A stretch of 64,000 nt of DNA from Ascarosepion bandense (GCA_037127315.1 JBBBDQ010000351.1:698501-762500), one strand, 5' to 3'. Shown: positions 54,721 through 64,000, counted from the first letter of the stretch. Numbers and translations: made by a program. The notes: generated from the sequence alone by a model not told the origin.

Positions 54721-55464
54721 TTAGTAAAGTTTAATAATTTTATTCATGCCAACCTGAAAAACCAAATTTCCATGCAATGAATTCAGTCATTTTTATCAGG
54801 TTTTGCCTATGTGTTCTCATTTATCATTTGCAAATCGTTTCACTTGCTCTGAAATTTCTCAAACCAATGTTGGCGTTTAATCAATGCTACTAAAAACCTT
54901 TGCCGCCATTGTGCACCCCCTCCCTCCCCTTCTCGAACCATTTCCCATAAATTGCTGACAAATTTTCCTATTTGAATGGATTTAGTCAGTTTTTCTCACA
55001 GATAAACCAGAAAGTAAATCCTGTATAAACCTTGGATAAGCTGTCACATTGAATCTTTAAAAACTAACGATAATGTCTTTTCTTTTTTTTTTTATTTCAC
55101 TGTTTTTTGTAGGAGAGAATATTTTTTTAATAAATTTTTGGAATTTATGATTAATATGGATGAAGACTGTTCCAGCTGTTATACATCAAGATTAGAATTT
55201 GTGGATAATTTTATATTATCGTCATGATCATCATGTAAATATGTTATTATAATTATCATCATCATGTAAATTTTCCACCTGGTAGATTTTATTGGAGATC
55301 AAGTGACAGCAATACATTCATATTCTTGTTTTCTTTTCTAAATAATTGTTTTGCTCTTTGATTCTCACATCTTTGAATTTTTTGTTTCCCAAGAGCCTTG
55401 AGTCTAAATATTTCTGTGCTTAAGGGTACTATTGTTACTTTTGTGTTGCAAAATATTTTTTTTT
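54721..55464. other. AT-rich intergenic DNA
   Basis: No gene or repeat end recognised. Confidence 0.4.
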
Positions 55465-55715
55465 TTCATAATGTGTTTGAATTCCAGTTGAATTCCTTGC
55501 ATTCACTTCCGCACAAATACCTTTAGGAAAGGTATCAACCTGCCTCTTCCCTCCAGTTAAATAACAGGACAGATTGGGTTCTATAGCCTTGGCTGTCAAC
55601 CAGTCTATTGTAGAAAGTAATGGCAACCTACTGCAGGATAATCAGTCAGCCATGTCTCTTTCGAGACATAATTGCCCAAGCATGTATCATGTATGGCACT
55701 TAACTGTGTGACTGA
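55465..55715 (+). mobile_element. SINE1, head-truncated
   Basis: It starts at the box B-like region gtttgaattccagttgaatt and runs through the body to the tail cgtatgg-type catgtatggcacttaactg. Box A is missing. Confidence 0.8.
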
Positions 55716-55739
55716 ATATAATAGTTGGAAACATAATTA

Positions 55740-55850
55740 AAACTTCTATTGGTCATAAAGTGAGGGATCGGTTTTAACTTGTTATAATGTATTAAACTGA
55801 TCCTCCACTAATTATATTTAATATAATAATGTAATATAATCATCTCTTTC
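55740..55850 (-). repeat. Hairpin module H, solitary copy
   Basis: In reverse it matches the module at 23902: acttctattggtcataaagt, then gagggatcgg and a gatcctccact partner. It lies at the start of a SINE1 fragment, so it appears independently of the TTAA element. Confidence 0.65.
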
Positions 55851-56028
55851 CAGTTATGTGTTAAATAATAGGACAGATTGGGTTCTATAGCCTTGGCTGA
55901 CAACCGGTCTACTGCAGAAAGCAATGGCAACCTACTGCGGGATAATCATCTGCTCAGTTAGTCATATCTCTCTTGAGACCTGATTGCCTAAGCGTGTATT
56001 ATGTATGGCACTCTTTACTGACTGATTT
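55851..56028 (+). mobile_element. SINE1, 3' half
   Basis: It starts within the body at tttccagttatgtgttaaat and ends gtatggcactctttactgac. The head is replaced by module H. Confidence 0.75.
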
Positions 56029-56037
56029 ATATTTGTG

Positions 56038-56340
56038 TGTTGTGGTACAGTGGATATTTTTTTTTTTTTTAATCATATCATCCCAAGCAAGGCGATAACG
56101 CCACTGATGTGCAGAGGGCTACATAGGAGTGAAAAGATTGGAAAAGAGAAAACCGGAAACCACATCCTAAACAGGAAACAAGGGATGAGCCTCTTCACCT
56201 GTTCAATAGACATAGGTGAAGTGTGAACCGGGCGATAGTTTAGTCTATCTACTCCAATATCGGCTCGGAACAAAAAATCAGAGAGATGAGTTTAAATTCA
56301 AGTACTTACGTGCAAATATTTTGTCATTTAATCTCCAGCA
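56038..56340 (+). mobile_element. SINE1 head interrupted by repeat J
   Basis: The head starts gttgtggtacagtggatat, stops at 56058, and resumes at 56262 with atcggctcggaacaaaaaat followed by a decayed box B region. The intervening DNA is repeat J. Confidence 0.7.
56059..56262. repeat. Repeat J copy 2
   Basis: It begins with a T run, then aatcatatcatcccaagcaa (resembling the LINE-A 3' end in reverse) and gatgagcctcttcacctgtt, and ends at tagtctatctactccaatat. The reverse complement of its right two thirds matches 19898-20040. The LINE-A-like end suggests J is a composite carried by LINE machinery. Confidence 0.65.
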
Positions 56341-57070
56341 ATTCCACCGTACCCTCACAGATCCCAGTTACTGCTGAAGAGATTCTTCCTTGAGTGCTAC
56401 AATCTTAACTTCAAATCACAGGTGAACTGCTACCTATCATATATATCCTCATGATCTGTACTTACTTTCCCTCCATGTCCATACAGCAACCACATTTAGT
56501 AACCCTCTACCTTGGGTGGCTCTTAGGCCTCGTATTGAGTAAATATCTAAACCTTGGTCTCAACATTTTCTATTCTTAGAACATCATCCCATCTTGGTTC
56601 ATTTTTTTTTCTTCATCCTCCATTTTACAGTGTTTCAAATGCATTTTAGTATTATTATTGTTTGGATGATTTAAAATCTGCCAGATTTTTTGTTTTTCTC
56701 AGATGTTTTAAGACTGTTTCAAATATGCCAATAATTATGGATATAATTGTCACCTCCATGTCTCAGGATTTTCTTTTTCAGTTTGTTTGTTTGTTTTTTT
56801 TTTGTTTTTTTTTTGTTTTTTTTCAGAATTTTTTTGTAGTTGTTACCTATCAGCTGTTGCAAGAACAAAATCTCCTGTTTGACATTTTCATTTCCTTTAG
56901 ATTTAGTTTCTTCACTGGGACAAGGCAAATGAATTTGAATTGAATCACAGATTTGCAAAGAACTCTTTCTTGTTTTCCAAGACATCCTCTGATTTCATAT
57001 TGTAAAACCCCAAGTCATTTTCTTCACAAGTAACTTTGAATCACTCTCTTTGTCCAATTATGTTAATTCT
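56341..57070. other. Intergenic with LINE-like scraps
   Basis: A segment around 56335-56420 weakly resembles a decayed LINE-A end. T runs lie at 56796-56822. No gene was recognised. Confidence 0.35.
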
Positions 57071-57244
57071 ATTTTATTGTATTTAGTTTAGTAACTTTTA
57101 TTGTATTTAGTTTAGTAACTTTTATTGTATTTAGTTTAGTAACTTTTATTGTATTTAGTTTAGTAACTTTTATTGTATTTAGTTTAGTAACTTTTATTGT
57201 ATTTAGTTTAGTAACTTTTATTGTATTTAGTTTAGTAACTTTTC
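57071..57244 (+). repeat. 24-bp tandem repeat, about 7 copies
   Basis: The unit ttttattgtatttagtttag plus taac repeats with perfect identity from 57071 to 57244. Confidence 0.95.
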
Positions 57245-57302
57245 AGATGAACTCTGCTAGACTTTTATTAATTTAAGTGCAGTATGATATGTCCCAGAAA
57301 GG

Positions 57303-57303
<1 letters not shown>

Positions 57304-57352
<49 letters not shown>
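57304..57352. repeat. TA microsatellite
   Basis: An uninterrupted TA run of about 48 bases. Confidence 0.95.
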
Positions 57353-57356
<4 letters not shown>

Positions 57357-57598
57357 AATATTAACTATACCAATAATAACAGAACTAACTCTGCAGAAAC
57401 TATTATCAATTAAGCTATAATTTAAATCGTCATGTATAACCCACTGAGAATGAACTCGAAGGGAAAAGAAGAGGAAGTAAAAAAAGAAACGAAGTACATG
57501 AACCAAAAGTCAAATACTCGGAGGAAAGAAAAAAAACCTAAGACGAAAACCCTAACACTAAAGTGCTCAATACGAAAGTATTGAAAGTAGAGCAAACA

Positions 57599-57678
57599 GA
57601 CAGAAATCTAAGCAAGAGCCAACAACCTATGATGGGCGAAACTGTGGTAGGTTGTTGGCTCTTGCTTAGATTTCTGTC
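57599..57678. repeat. 80-bp hairpin with 32-base arms
   Basis: The left arm starts gacagaaatctaagcaagag and the right arm ends ctcttgcttagatttctgtc. The arms differ at one position and flank a 16-base loop gatgggcgaaactgtg. Confidence 0.95.
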
Positions 57679-58244
57679 ATACATACATATATATATATAT
57701 ATAATCTCTCAATAAGAAGTTAAGTGGTCTAGGCAAATGTAACCGGGTAGGTCAATCTAGTATGTAAACATAATCATTGTATACAGTATACTGAGATGTA
57801 GGTGTAGTCAATAGTAGATGTAGATCTCTCGTGGAAGATCTCTCTCTCTCTCTATAAATATATATTTATTTATGGCTGACACCATCCAATCACATTCCAG
57901 TAAAGGGGAACCAAGGTGTATACATATTCATTACACCAAAGTACTAGATTGGTAACAAGGTTGCTTCATGGTTAAATTAGCGAGATGAAATCATGAGTTA
58001 CATCCATGTTTTCCAGCCAACATTGATCTTCAAAAATTTAAACTTAATTTCAATCATTGTCATCTGGATTGTTCTTCTATTCTTGCTCTTTAATGTTTGT
58101 CTTTTGTTTTCTTTCACATTTGTGATGTGTCTATTTTGTCATTTATATAGTTCTGAGTTCTTTCCGAAAGTGCTTCAGTTTCTCTCTTTAAATATCCTTT
58201 GCACAACCATACCTGTGTCATTTAGTTTGTGATTCAGTATGGAG
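57679..58244. other. Intergenic with TA/TC runs
   Basis: Microsatellites lie at 57687-57702 and 57838-57853. A scrap at 58020-58045 (gatcttcaaaaatttaaact) resembles the LINE-A C-terminus. Nothing else was recognised. Confidence 0.4.
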
Positions 58245-58612
58245 TTGCTTGTTTTCCCATTTTTGTTCTTATAAAATGTAAATGCAAATTCTGCTCCAGC
58301 AGCTTCTTTTCTTGTATGTCCTGCCTGTGGAATTCCCTTTCATTTACTTGCTTTCCTGACAGCTACAATCTCAAAGAATTTAAATGTAAAGTCAATAGTC
58401 ATCTCCTATCTCACTAACTTGCATCCTCTCGCTCTCATGTTCTTTTCTCCGTCCGCTCCACTCTCATCAGTATTCTCATCTTTCTCTTACCTACTTCCTG
58501 ACACCCCCTATAACCTGTCACTCTTTCTCATAACTTTCTTCTTATGTAACCCCCTGCACACCAGTGGCAGTAAACTGCCTTGCTTGAGACAATATGATTA
58601 TAGAAAAATAAG
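58245..58612 (+). pseudogene. LINE-A C-terminus and 3' UTR
   Basis: The frame at 58229-58417 includes CLWNSLSFTCFPDSYNLKEF, the conserved LINE-A end, followed by the UTR with gtaaccccctgcacaccagt and gcagtaaactgccttgcttg. The RT part is missing. Confidence 0.75.
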
Positions 58613-58727
58613 GAAAAAAGTACTATAATTAAAACTGGGATAGGCAGAACATCACATTATTTACATTGTTTGGAGTGTTGTCCTCATCTTTATTGCCATA
58701 TTCATTTTCACAATATTTTGGCCATTG

Positions 58728-59033
58728 TATTTTTTTTTTATAATCGTATCGCCCCAAACAAGGCATTATACTGCCACTGTTGTGCAGGAGGTTACATAAG
58801 AGGAAAGTTATGAGAAGGTGTGACAGAATACAGGGGGTGTCAGGAAGTGGGTAAGAGAAGGATGAGAATACTGAAGAGATGAGAGAAAGGATGCAAGTTA
58901 GTGAGATAGGAGACAATTATTGACTTTACAGTTAAATTCTTGGAGATTGTAGCTATTGGGGAAGCTAGTAAACTGAAGGGAATTCCACAGGCGGGAAGTG
59001 TGAGAAAAGAAGCTGATAGAGTAGAATTTGTGT
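58728..59033 (-). mobile_element. LINE-A 3' end, opposite orientation
   Basis: The reverse complement of the 3' UTR (aaggcattatactgccactg, then ggaggttacataagagg) and the end of the ORF (ccacaggcgggaagtgtgag) run from 58728 to 59033. With the preceding plus-strand copy it forms an inverted pair of tails about 115 bases apart. Confidence 0.7.
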
Positions 59034-59360
59034 TATGCTATGGTTTTCTTCAGGTGATTGTAATCTTCAACTGAACCCCTTATTTCAATCACTGGGGTAG
59101 ATTGTACTTGTTCCATGAGCCATGCCCTTCCAGATGTTTTAGTTATCTCCTTTCAACTTAATTCTCTAAGTTATTTGTTTGTAGTCAGGTATTGAACTTG
59201 CAACTCTTTAGGTCAGGTCACTGGTTCTATCCACTGAGCCATGTGGAAGTGGCATGGTTCATGGAATGAGAACAATATCCACCTGTGATCAAAACAAAGG
59301 GTTCAGTTCCAAATTCCAATCACTTGAAGAAGGCCAGAGCATATAATGGCTGAAAAGTGA
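59034..59360. mobile_element. Foldback-like element, about 325 bp
   Basis: The left arm (59034-59131; tcttcaggtgattgtaatct, then gttccatgagccatgcc) and the right arm (59249-59355; ggcatggttcatggaatgag, then attccaatcacttgaagaag) are inverted copies with scattered differences. A tRNA-like SINE head lies in the middle. Confidence 0.65.
59135..59245 (-). mobile_element. SINE5-like tRNA head
   Basis: On the minus strand, box A-like tggctcagtggatag and box B-like aagttcaatacctgac have tRNA-like spacing. It could be a tRNA pseudogene or SINE head; no second copy was found in the window. Confidence 0.55.
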
Positions 59361-60099
59361 ATTTTGCAATAAAGATGAGGATGAGTCTGAATAGACAAAC
59401 AGACAAAAATCTTTTTTCTAAATTTTTTTTTTTTTTTTTACTTTGGGTAGAATCTCTGCAAGTTTATGCCATCAAGAAATTTGGATTGAAATAGAAGTGA
59501 AATTTCTGAACCCTTTTAAAAAATTTATCTATATGGAATTTTTGTCAACATTCAATTTCTACAACCTTGGAGAGATTTCTATGTATTGTTAAAAGCTGTG
59601 AGAAATAAAAGAGCAAACCTGATTGGTTGATATTTATTCATGAAGTGACCTTTTCAAATTATATATATATTTTTTTAATGTCATTAACATGTTTGTCGGT
59701 CTAGGTTGTCATGCCAGATATTTGTTTGATTTTTTTTTTTCAATTAGAAGATAAGAAAAAATACATAAATATGAACGTAATTATGGTAGGGTAGTCAATA
59801 CAGAAAATTTGTTCCTCCATTTTCTATTCCCATTCACCAACTCACTTTATTCTGAAAAAAAAATCAATTGGTTATGGTGGTGTCTTTTGATATCCTCTCT
59901 CGGAGCTTTCTAAATATTTGGCTTTGCCAACATGTTTTTTAAAAATAAGATTTTTCTGCTACAAATTAAATTTTGATAGCCAAGACAAATATATAGTTCA
60001 GATAAATAATAAATAATTCAATGAAAAATTTGACCCATAATAAAGAATTGATAATGAATGATTCACTTTGGAAAAGGTTTGATATTTAACAAAGAATCT
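59361..60099. other. AT-rich intergenic DNA
   Basis: No gene or repeat boundary recognised. Confidence 0.4.
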
Positions 60100-60660
60100 C
60101 GAGATTTAAAATCCTCGTAATTTAATCGAATGTGAACTCATTTAAAATCCTCTTACTCTTAATTGTGAACTCTAAAACTGACGAGACATTTAAAATTTTC
60201 TTACTTTTAATTGAATGTGAACTATGAAACTGACGAGACATTTAAAATCCTCTTACATTTAATTGAATGTGAACTCTGAAACTGACGAGACATTTAAAAT
60301 CCTCTTACATTTAATTGAATGTGAACTCTGAAACTGACGAGACATTTAAAATCCACCTGCTTTTAATTGAATGCGAACTCTGAAACTGACGAGGCATTTA
60401 AAATCCTCCTGCTTTTAATTGAATGCGAACTCTGAAACTGACGAGGCATTTAAAATCCTCCTGCTTTTAATTGAATGCGAACTCTGAAACTGACGAGGCA
60501 TTTAAAATCCTCCTGCTTTTAATTGAATGCGAACTCTGAAACTGACGAGGCATTTAAAATCCTCCTGCTTTTAATTGAATGCGAACTCTGAAACTGACGA
60601 GGCATTTAAAATCCTCCTGGTTTTTATTGAATGCGAATTCTGAAACTGACGAGACATTTC
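60100..60660 (+). repeat. 52-bp tandem repeat, about 10 copies
   Basis: Units start gacgag at 60180, 60232, 60284, 60336, 60388, 60440, 60492, 60544, 60596 and 60648, each containing catttaaaatcctc and ctgaaact. Two decayed, shorter units precede (from about 60105). A variant (gaggcat, cctgc) is shared by units 60388-60595, showing local spread. Confidence 0.95.
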
Positions 60661-60664
60661 TGTA

Positions 60665-61012
60665 TTCCTTCTATGTGCTGCATCTGGAAATAGGCGATCA
60701 TGACAGTCCATGTTTCCCTATCCCTTGTAGCTCATAACACCCTTTCTCTTGTTACACCACCCAAACCCTGCTCTGCCATCCATTTACTTAAGGCTATCAA
60801 GTATCTCCTGCACTATGTCACTTTTCTTCTATTCATCCTGTAAGTATCAAATTTTCCAAGCTCTCTTTCCTCATTATGTGTTTTAGAAACTGCAGCTTTC
60901 TCTTCCTGATATTAAATATGTTTCCTTTACATTTCCATTCTCTCCAAAACCTTATTGTTATTCATGTGTTCAGTCCATGGTAGTCCTCAGCGTCTTTTAA
61001 TTCATGAAGATG
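60665..61012 (-). pseudogene. LINE-B C-terminal fragment
   Basis: Plus-strand phrases aaataggcgatcatgacagt, then gtaagtatcaaattttcc, ttcctgatattaaatatg and cattctctccaaaacctta, follow the 51480-51760 order. It is decayed and has no open frame. Confidence 0.65.
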
Positions 61013-61109
61013 TGAGATTGGGGAAATGAAATAATTTTGTGAACAGAATTTAAATGAGAAAAAAAAATAAACAATGTATTTTGTGACAAATTGTGTCAAT
61101 TGTCCTTTA

Positions 61110-61525
61110 ACAGGTGTTTACTCGTGCAACCAGACTGGCAACTGGGTCTCACCCATTCACGGTTCGATCAACCAAATGCAGATGACAATTCTACTTCTGC
61201 AGTTTCTTTTTTTGCACTTCTCGCCTGTGGAACTCGCTTCCATATTCTTGCTTTCCTGACGGCTACAACCTCCAGGAATTTAAATGTAATGTCAATACTC
61301 ATCTCTTAACCACTTGACTCTAGTTCTTTTTTTTACCACCTTGTATATCCTTTTCCTTTCTCTCCACCTTTGCAACTATCATCACACCTGTATTATCATT
61401 CTTCTCTTTCTCTTTTCTAACTTGTTCGTCTTTCTCTTTACTCTCCTCCTATCTAATCTTTTTACTCTTATGTAGCCCCCTGCACATCAGTGGCATTACG
61501 GGGTGATATGATTTTTAAAAAAAAA
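61110..61525 (+). pseudogene. LINE-A C-terminus and 3' UTR
   Basis: It has the end of ORF2 (tgcaaccagactggcaactg, then cacttctcgcctgtggaact and cctgacggctacaacctcca) and the UTR ending tagccccctgcacatcagtg and an A run at 61516-61527. Frames are broken. The T residues before the tail are pyrimidine-rich as in other copies. Confidence 0.7.
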
Positions 61526-61587
61526 AAATTATGCAATCCCTGAAAAAAAATGGTATTAACATTTAGAGGGTGTATAAACAGAAAAAA

Positions 61588-61627
61588 TGCACATGCAAAA
61601 TTATTTATATGTAATTTTGCATGTGCA
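61588..61627. repeat. 40-bp hairpin
   Basis: 16-base perfect arms tgcacatgcaaaatta and taattttgcatgtgca with an 8-base loop. Confidence 0.9.
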
Positions 61628-61822
61628 CTGTTGTTTAAAAATTCCTCATAAAACAATTTTTGATGAAAGAAAAAAGATTATGGAACAGCTTAAAATGAAA
61701 ATGGTCATAAAAATAAATTAGAATGTAAACCTTAAATGATTAAGCAAATGAAAAATAATTCAAGGAAATAAAATATTGTTTGGTTTAATCCACCTTTTAA
61801 TTTAGAAGTAAAGTTCAAAATT

Positions 61823-62420
61823 TTGAAAGTATTTTTTGAATTGATTAATAAACACTTCCTAAAAACTCAGAATTACACTAGATATTTAATAGCAATACAG
61901 TTAAATGAAGTTAGTCATACTTGCAATTTAGAAAATTATGTAAAAAGACAAAACACCAAGAATTTAAATGTCCAGCAAAATATCATTAATGAAATATGTA
62001 ACTGCAGAGATGAAAGCAAATGTTCACTTGACATAGTTTGTAAAACCGAAGAAGTTATTTACAAAGTAGAAGTTCAAGATGTAAGTGGACAGATAAATAG
62101 ATGTAGGATGTATTGAAGGCATCTTTTAAAAAATGATGATAAAATCATAAATCAGCATTCAACATGGAAAGTCTTAATAATTGTTTCAAACTAGCCAACC
62201 ATTTGTGGAAATTAAAAAAAAAAATGGCAAAGTTCCTTATGTAATTTGGAGTATATTAAAAAAGCCAGACCTTGCAACAGTGGTGATGTCTACAGACTGT
62301 GCCATAAAGAGAAATTGGCAAAAAAGTATCATTACGAGAATAAGAAAGTTTGCTAAATGAAAGATCTGAAGTAATGTCCAGATGTATACGCCTTAGAAAA
62401 AATATTTTGGGCTCGTATAA
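61823..62420 (+). pseudogene. Penelope-like element relic (linker and GIY-YIG region)
   Basis: The open frame at 61823-62116 contains INEICNCRDESKCSLDIVC, then KTEEVIYKVEV. This CXC...C...C block followed by VYK-type sequence is characteristic of the linker before the GIY-YIG endonuclease of Penelope-like retroelements. Downstream, broken frames give a segment corresponding to WKLKKKNGKVPYVIW and KARPCNSGD-type and LCHKEKLA-type parts (62200-62330), and then a region like the end of the endonuclease. The RT domain was not seen upstream. It is a truncated dead relic; the GIY-YIG motif itself is not intact. Confidence 0.65.
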
Positions 62421-62659
62421 ACTCAGATGAAAGTGTGTACTATATTATTTCAGTAAATCCTCCCTCACTTTAAACTCCCTGTTATGCGTTTAAAAAAAAA
62501 GTTGGATAATAAGTAAATATATTACACCTGAAGATACAGAAAGGTTGAAACAAAGGTAGCATAATTGGCTGATCTTCCAAATTAAAAAATATATACAGTA
62601 CTATGCAAAAGTATTAAGACAAAAACTATTTTATCTTTTACGAGGCATCAAAATAGTTT

Positions 62660-62731
62660 AAAATCACCCCTGTTTTAACACTTTTGCACACTACCGGTAG
62701 TGTGCAAAAGTATTAGGACAGGGGTGATTTT
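62660..62731. repeat. 72-bp palindrome of fused transposon ends
   Basis: The arms aaaatcacccctg and caggggtgatttt meet at gcacactaccggtagtgtgc. Each arm carries a Tc1-like end (cacttttgcacactacc) related to, but different from, the ends of the host element, with a few mismatches between the arms. Confidence 0.85.
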
Positions 62732-62761
62732 CCTAAAAGCCTCACTAAAATTCAAACACAG

Positions 62762-63052
62762 GGTGAAATGCCAAGTAAATTACTAAGAAATATTGAAGAG
62801 GAAGGAAGGCTTCAGAATTTGAATTGCCCCTCACCCAAGCCCTGATTTCAATCCTATTAAACATTTCTGAGATATTTTGGATAAAAAAAAAAAAATTGAT
62901 AAATCTAATGTTACTTCACAAGACACACTTTGGGAACAAATTCAATCTGCTTGGCAGGATATACCATTAGATACATTGAAGAAGCTTGTGATGTCAATGC
63001 CTGACAGAATGAAGGCTGTGAGCAAAGCAAAAGGCTATTATACTAAATATTA
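62762..63052 (+). pseudogene. Tc1 transposase C-terminal fragment
   Basis: Broken frames include, in one frame, a part corresponding to the proline- and asparagine-rich segment before the final catalytic glutamate (62830-62870) and then SQDTLWEQIQSAWQDIP, LDTLKKLVMSMPDRMKAV and SKAKGYYTKY to a stop at 63050. These are hallmark C-terminal segments of Tc1 transposases. The catalytic domain's first part is missing and the reading frame changes across an A run at 62884-62896. Confidence 0.8.
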
Positions 63053-63197
63053 AATTTATTTTGTAACAAGTATTTTTTTCTTGTTAAAGCATTTGTTGAG
63101 TAAATCAAATAAAATTACTTTAATTAAATTGTTTTTCTGTCAATATGCCCCATAAAAGATAAAATAGTTCTTATCCTAATACTTTTGCACAGTACTG

Positions 63198-63712
63198 TAT
63201 ATAATTCTCTCTCTCTTGTTTTTATATCTAAACATTTTGGCATTTTAAAATATATTTTTAAACAAACTAGATTAAATTATTTATATTAATGGTATAATTT
63301 TTCCACCCCATATCGTTGTCAGCACCCCCTCTCATGTGAGTAGTGAGATCATCATGCCCTCTCCCACTACTTTCTTTTTTTTTCTCCTCTGGTGGCAGAG
63401 ATAGCTGTGAATCAGTTTAACAAAGCCATTCGTGTGAATTTGATTTTGGAGGACAACTCTGCATGACAGAGAAGCCCACACACTTGGTCAGAAGCGCCTC
63501 CCTCGCAGTTCGAAGAGGAATGAGATGAGCAGGATCTGGCAAACCTGGCTGTATAGAAAAGAAAATATGGAATAAGCCATAAATAATAAGATGTTCTTAT
63601 AATTTGCATTTCTAAAATAAATATCGGGAGAATACTAAAGGTACTTACGTATTATCGGGAGGACCTTTAAAAAAACGACTCAAAAATTAAAGTAAATCAT
63701 TTATTGAAACGG
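63198..63712. other. Intergenic, nothing recognised
   Basis: Contains a TC run (63207-63217). The segment near 63640-63670 with atcgggaggacctttaaaaa may be the end of the Merlin-type element that follows, but no partner is in the window. Confidence 0.35.
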
Positions 63713-64000
63713 TTAAAACAATAAAATAACATTACATTTGTAATTCCGGAGGCCAGAACGTCGCAATTGCTTCCAAAAGTGACTCAAAGACATCAGTACA
63801 GGCAACATGCTTCCGCCACATGAATTCGGCCAAATACGACTCCAAATGGTGACGTGCAGTGCCACAGTGCTTCTTGTTTCGCCACTTTGTCGATCCCCAT
63901 AGGCGTTCCACTGTCTGCGTATGAGCCCCGGTGTTCGAATCCACAAAGTTGTACTTGTGGTTGACGTTGAGGTGATGAAAGCCTGATTTTTCCAGTTCCT
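63713..64000 (-). pseudogene. Merlin-type transposase C-terminus, cut by window edge
   Basis: The minus-strand frame from the right edge to 63732 encodes the C-terminal part of an IS1016/ISXO2-like transposase: a segment ending in FVDSNTGAHTQTVERLWGS, then KHCGTARHHLESYLAEFMW, then a terminal part ending in FWPPELQM. The block SNTGAHTQTVE corresponds to the conserved late catalytic region that also appears, diverged, at 3476-3910. No stop was seen from the window edge down to the natural end, so this may be a better-preserved copy whose remainder lies to the right. The start is outside the window. Confidence 0.8.

Larger units (their letters stand above)
62596..63197 (+). mobile_element. Tc1-type DNA transposon, 602 bp, internally deleted
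   Basis: The inverted ends cagtactatgcaaaagtatt and tacttttgcacagtactg are flanked by TA on both sides, and the arms extend to about 45 bases (attttatctttta and taaaagataaaatag). The interior keeps only the C-terminal part of a transposase. An internal palindrome lies at 62660-62731. Confidence 0.85.

Noticed and set aside
54240..54724. Serine/leucine/phenylalanine-rich open frames up to 155 codons
   Set aside because: They come from the 22-bp tandem repeat and the following pyrimidine tract, and occur in all frames.
60100..60660. Possible CRISPR-like array
   Set aside because: Units are contiguous with no unique spacers.

Overview
The window looks like intergenic DNA from a large, AT-rich, repeat-filled animal genome. 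No host gene with a convincing exon structure, no rRNA or functional tRNA gene, no CRISPR array and no prokaryote-like operon was found. Nearly everything recognisable is mobile-element debris: tRNA-derived SINEs, several LINE lineages, a Gypsy pol relic, solo LTRs, a Penelope-like relic, and Merlin, Tc1/mariner, Tigger-like and TTAA-type DNA transposons. Abundant TA, CA and GT microsatellites and several minisatellites fill the rest. The mix suggests an invertebrate, perhaps a mollusc such as a cephalopod. That is an inference from general repeat character, not a match to a known sequence.

Layout. 0.8-1.7 kb: a SINE split by a 639-bp foldback element. 2.5-6.3 kb: a Merlin transposon inside an older repeat whose uninterrupted relative lies next door. 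7-12 kb: a 33-bp minisatellite, a SINE, a Gypsy RNase H-integrase relic (minus strand) broken by a SINE and a solo LTR, and a LINE-A fragment. 12-19 kb: a Tigger-like N-terminus, unclassified repeat E, RTE-like LINE-B pieces, SINE1, and a second copy of the LTR. 19.2-21.1 kb: a short LTR and a duplicated block. 21-30 kb: a mariner MITE, SINEs, a TTAA-bounded modular element, a tandem array of Tc1 ends and a 64-bp satellite. 30-36 kb: LINE-A and LINE-B relics and a Merlin derivative. 36.8-38.7 kb: the only stretch that looks mostly non-repetitive and CpG-containing. 38.8-41.2 kb: the best-preserved LINE-A RT tail and a second LINE interrupted by the LTR. 41.5-50.3 kb: two copies of long AT-rich repeat F, one carrying about 4.5 kb of extra DNA with a CCHC-type ORF1/Gag-like protein. 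50-64 kb: further LINE, SINE and repeat debris, minisatellites at 54, 57 and 60 kb, a Penelope-like relic, a Tc1 element with an internal palindrome, and a second Merlin-type transposase running off the right edge.

The elements do not form a cooperating system. The main biological content is a record of nested insertions and of a recurring, unexplained structure: at least eight short, nearly perfect inverted duplications in unrelated contexts, several created inside known repeats. LINE-A, LINE-B, LINE-C, SINE1, SINE2, SINE4, SINE5 and repeats D-K, R and H are labels used only here. All family calls come from reading translations and repeat ends by eye, with no database search. Boundaries of degenerate repeats are approximate, commonly within 10-40 bases.
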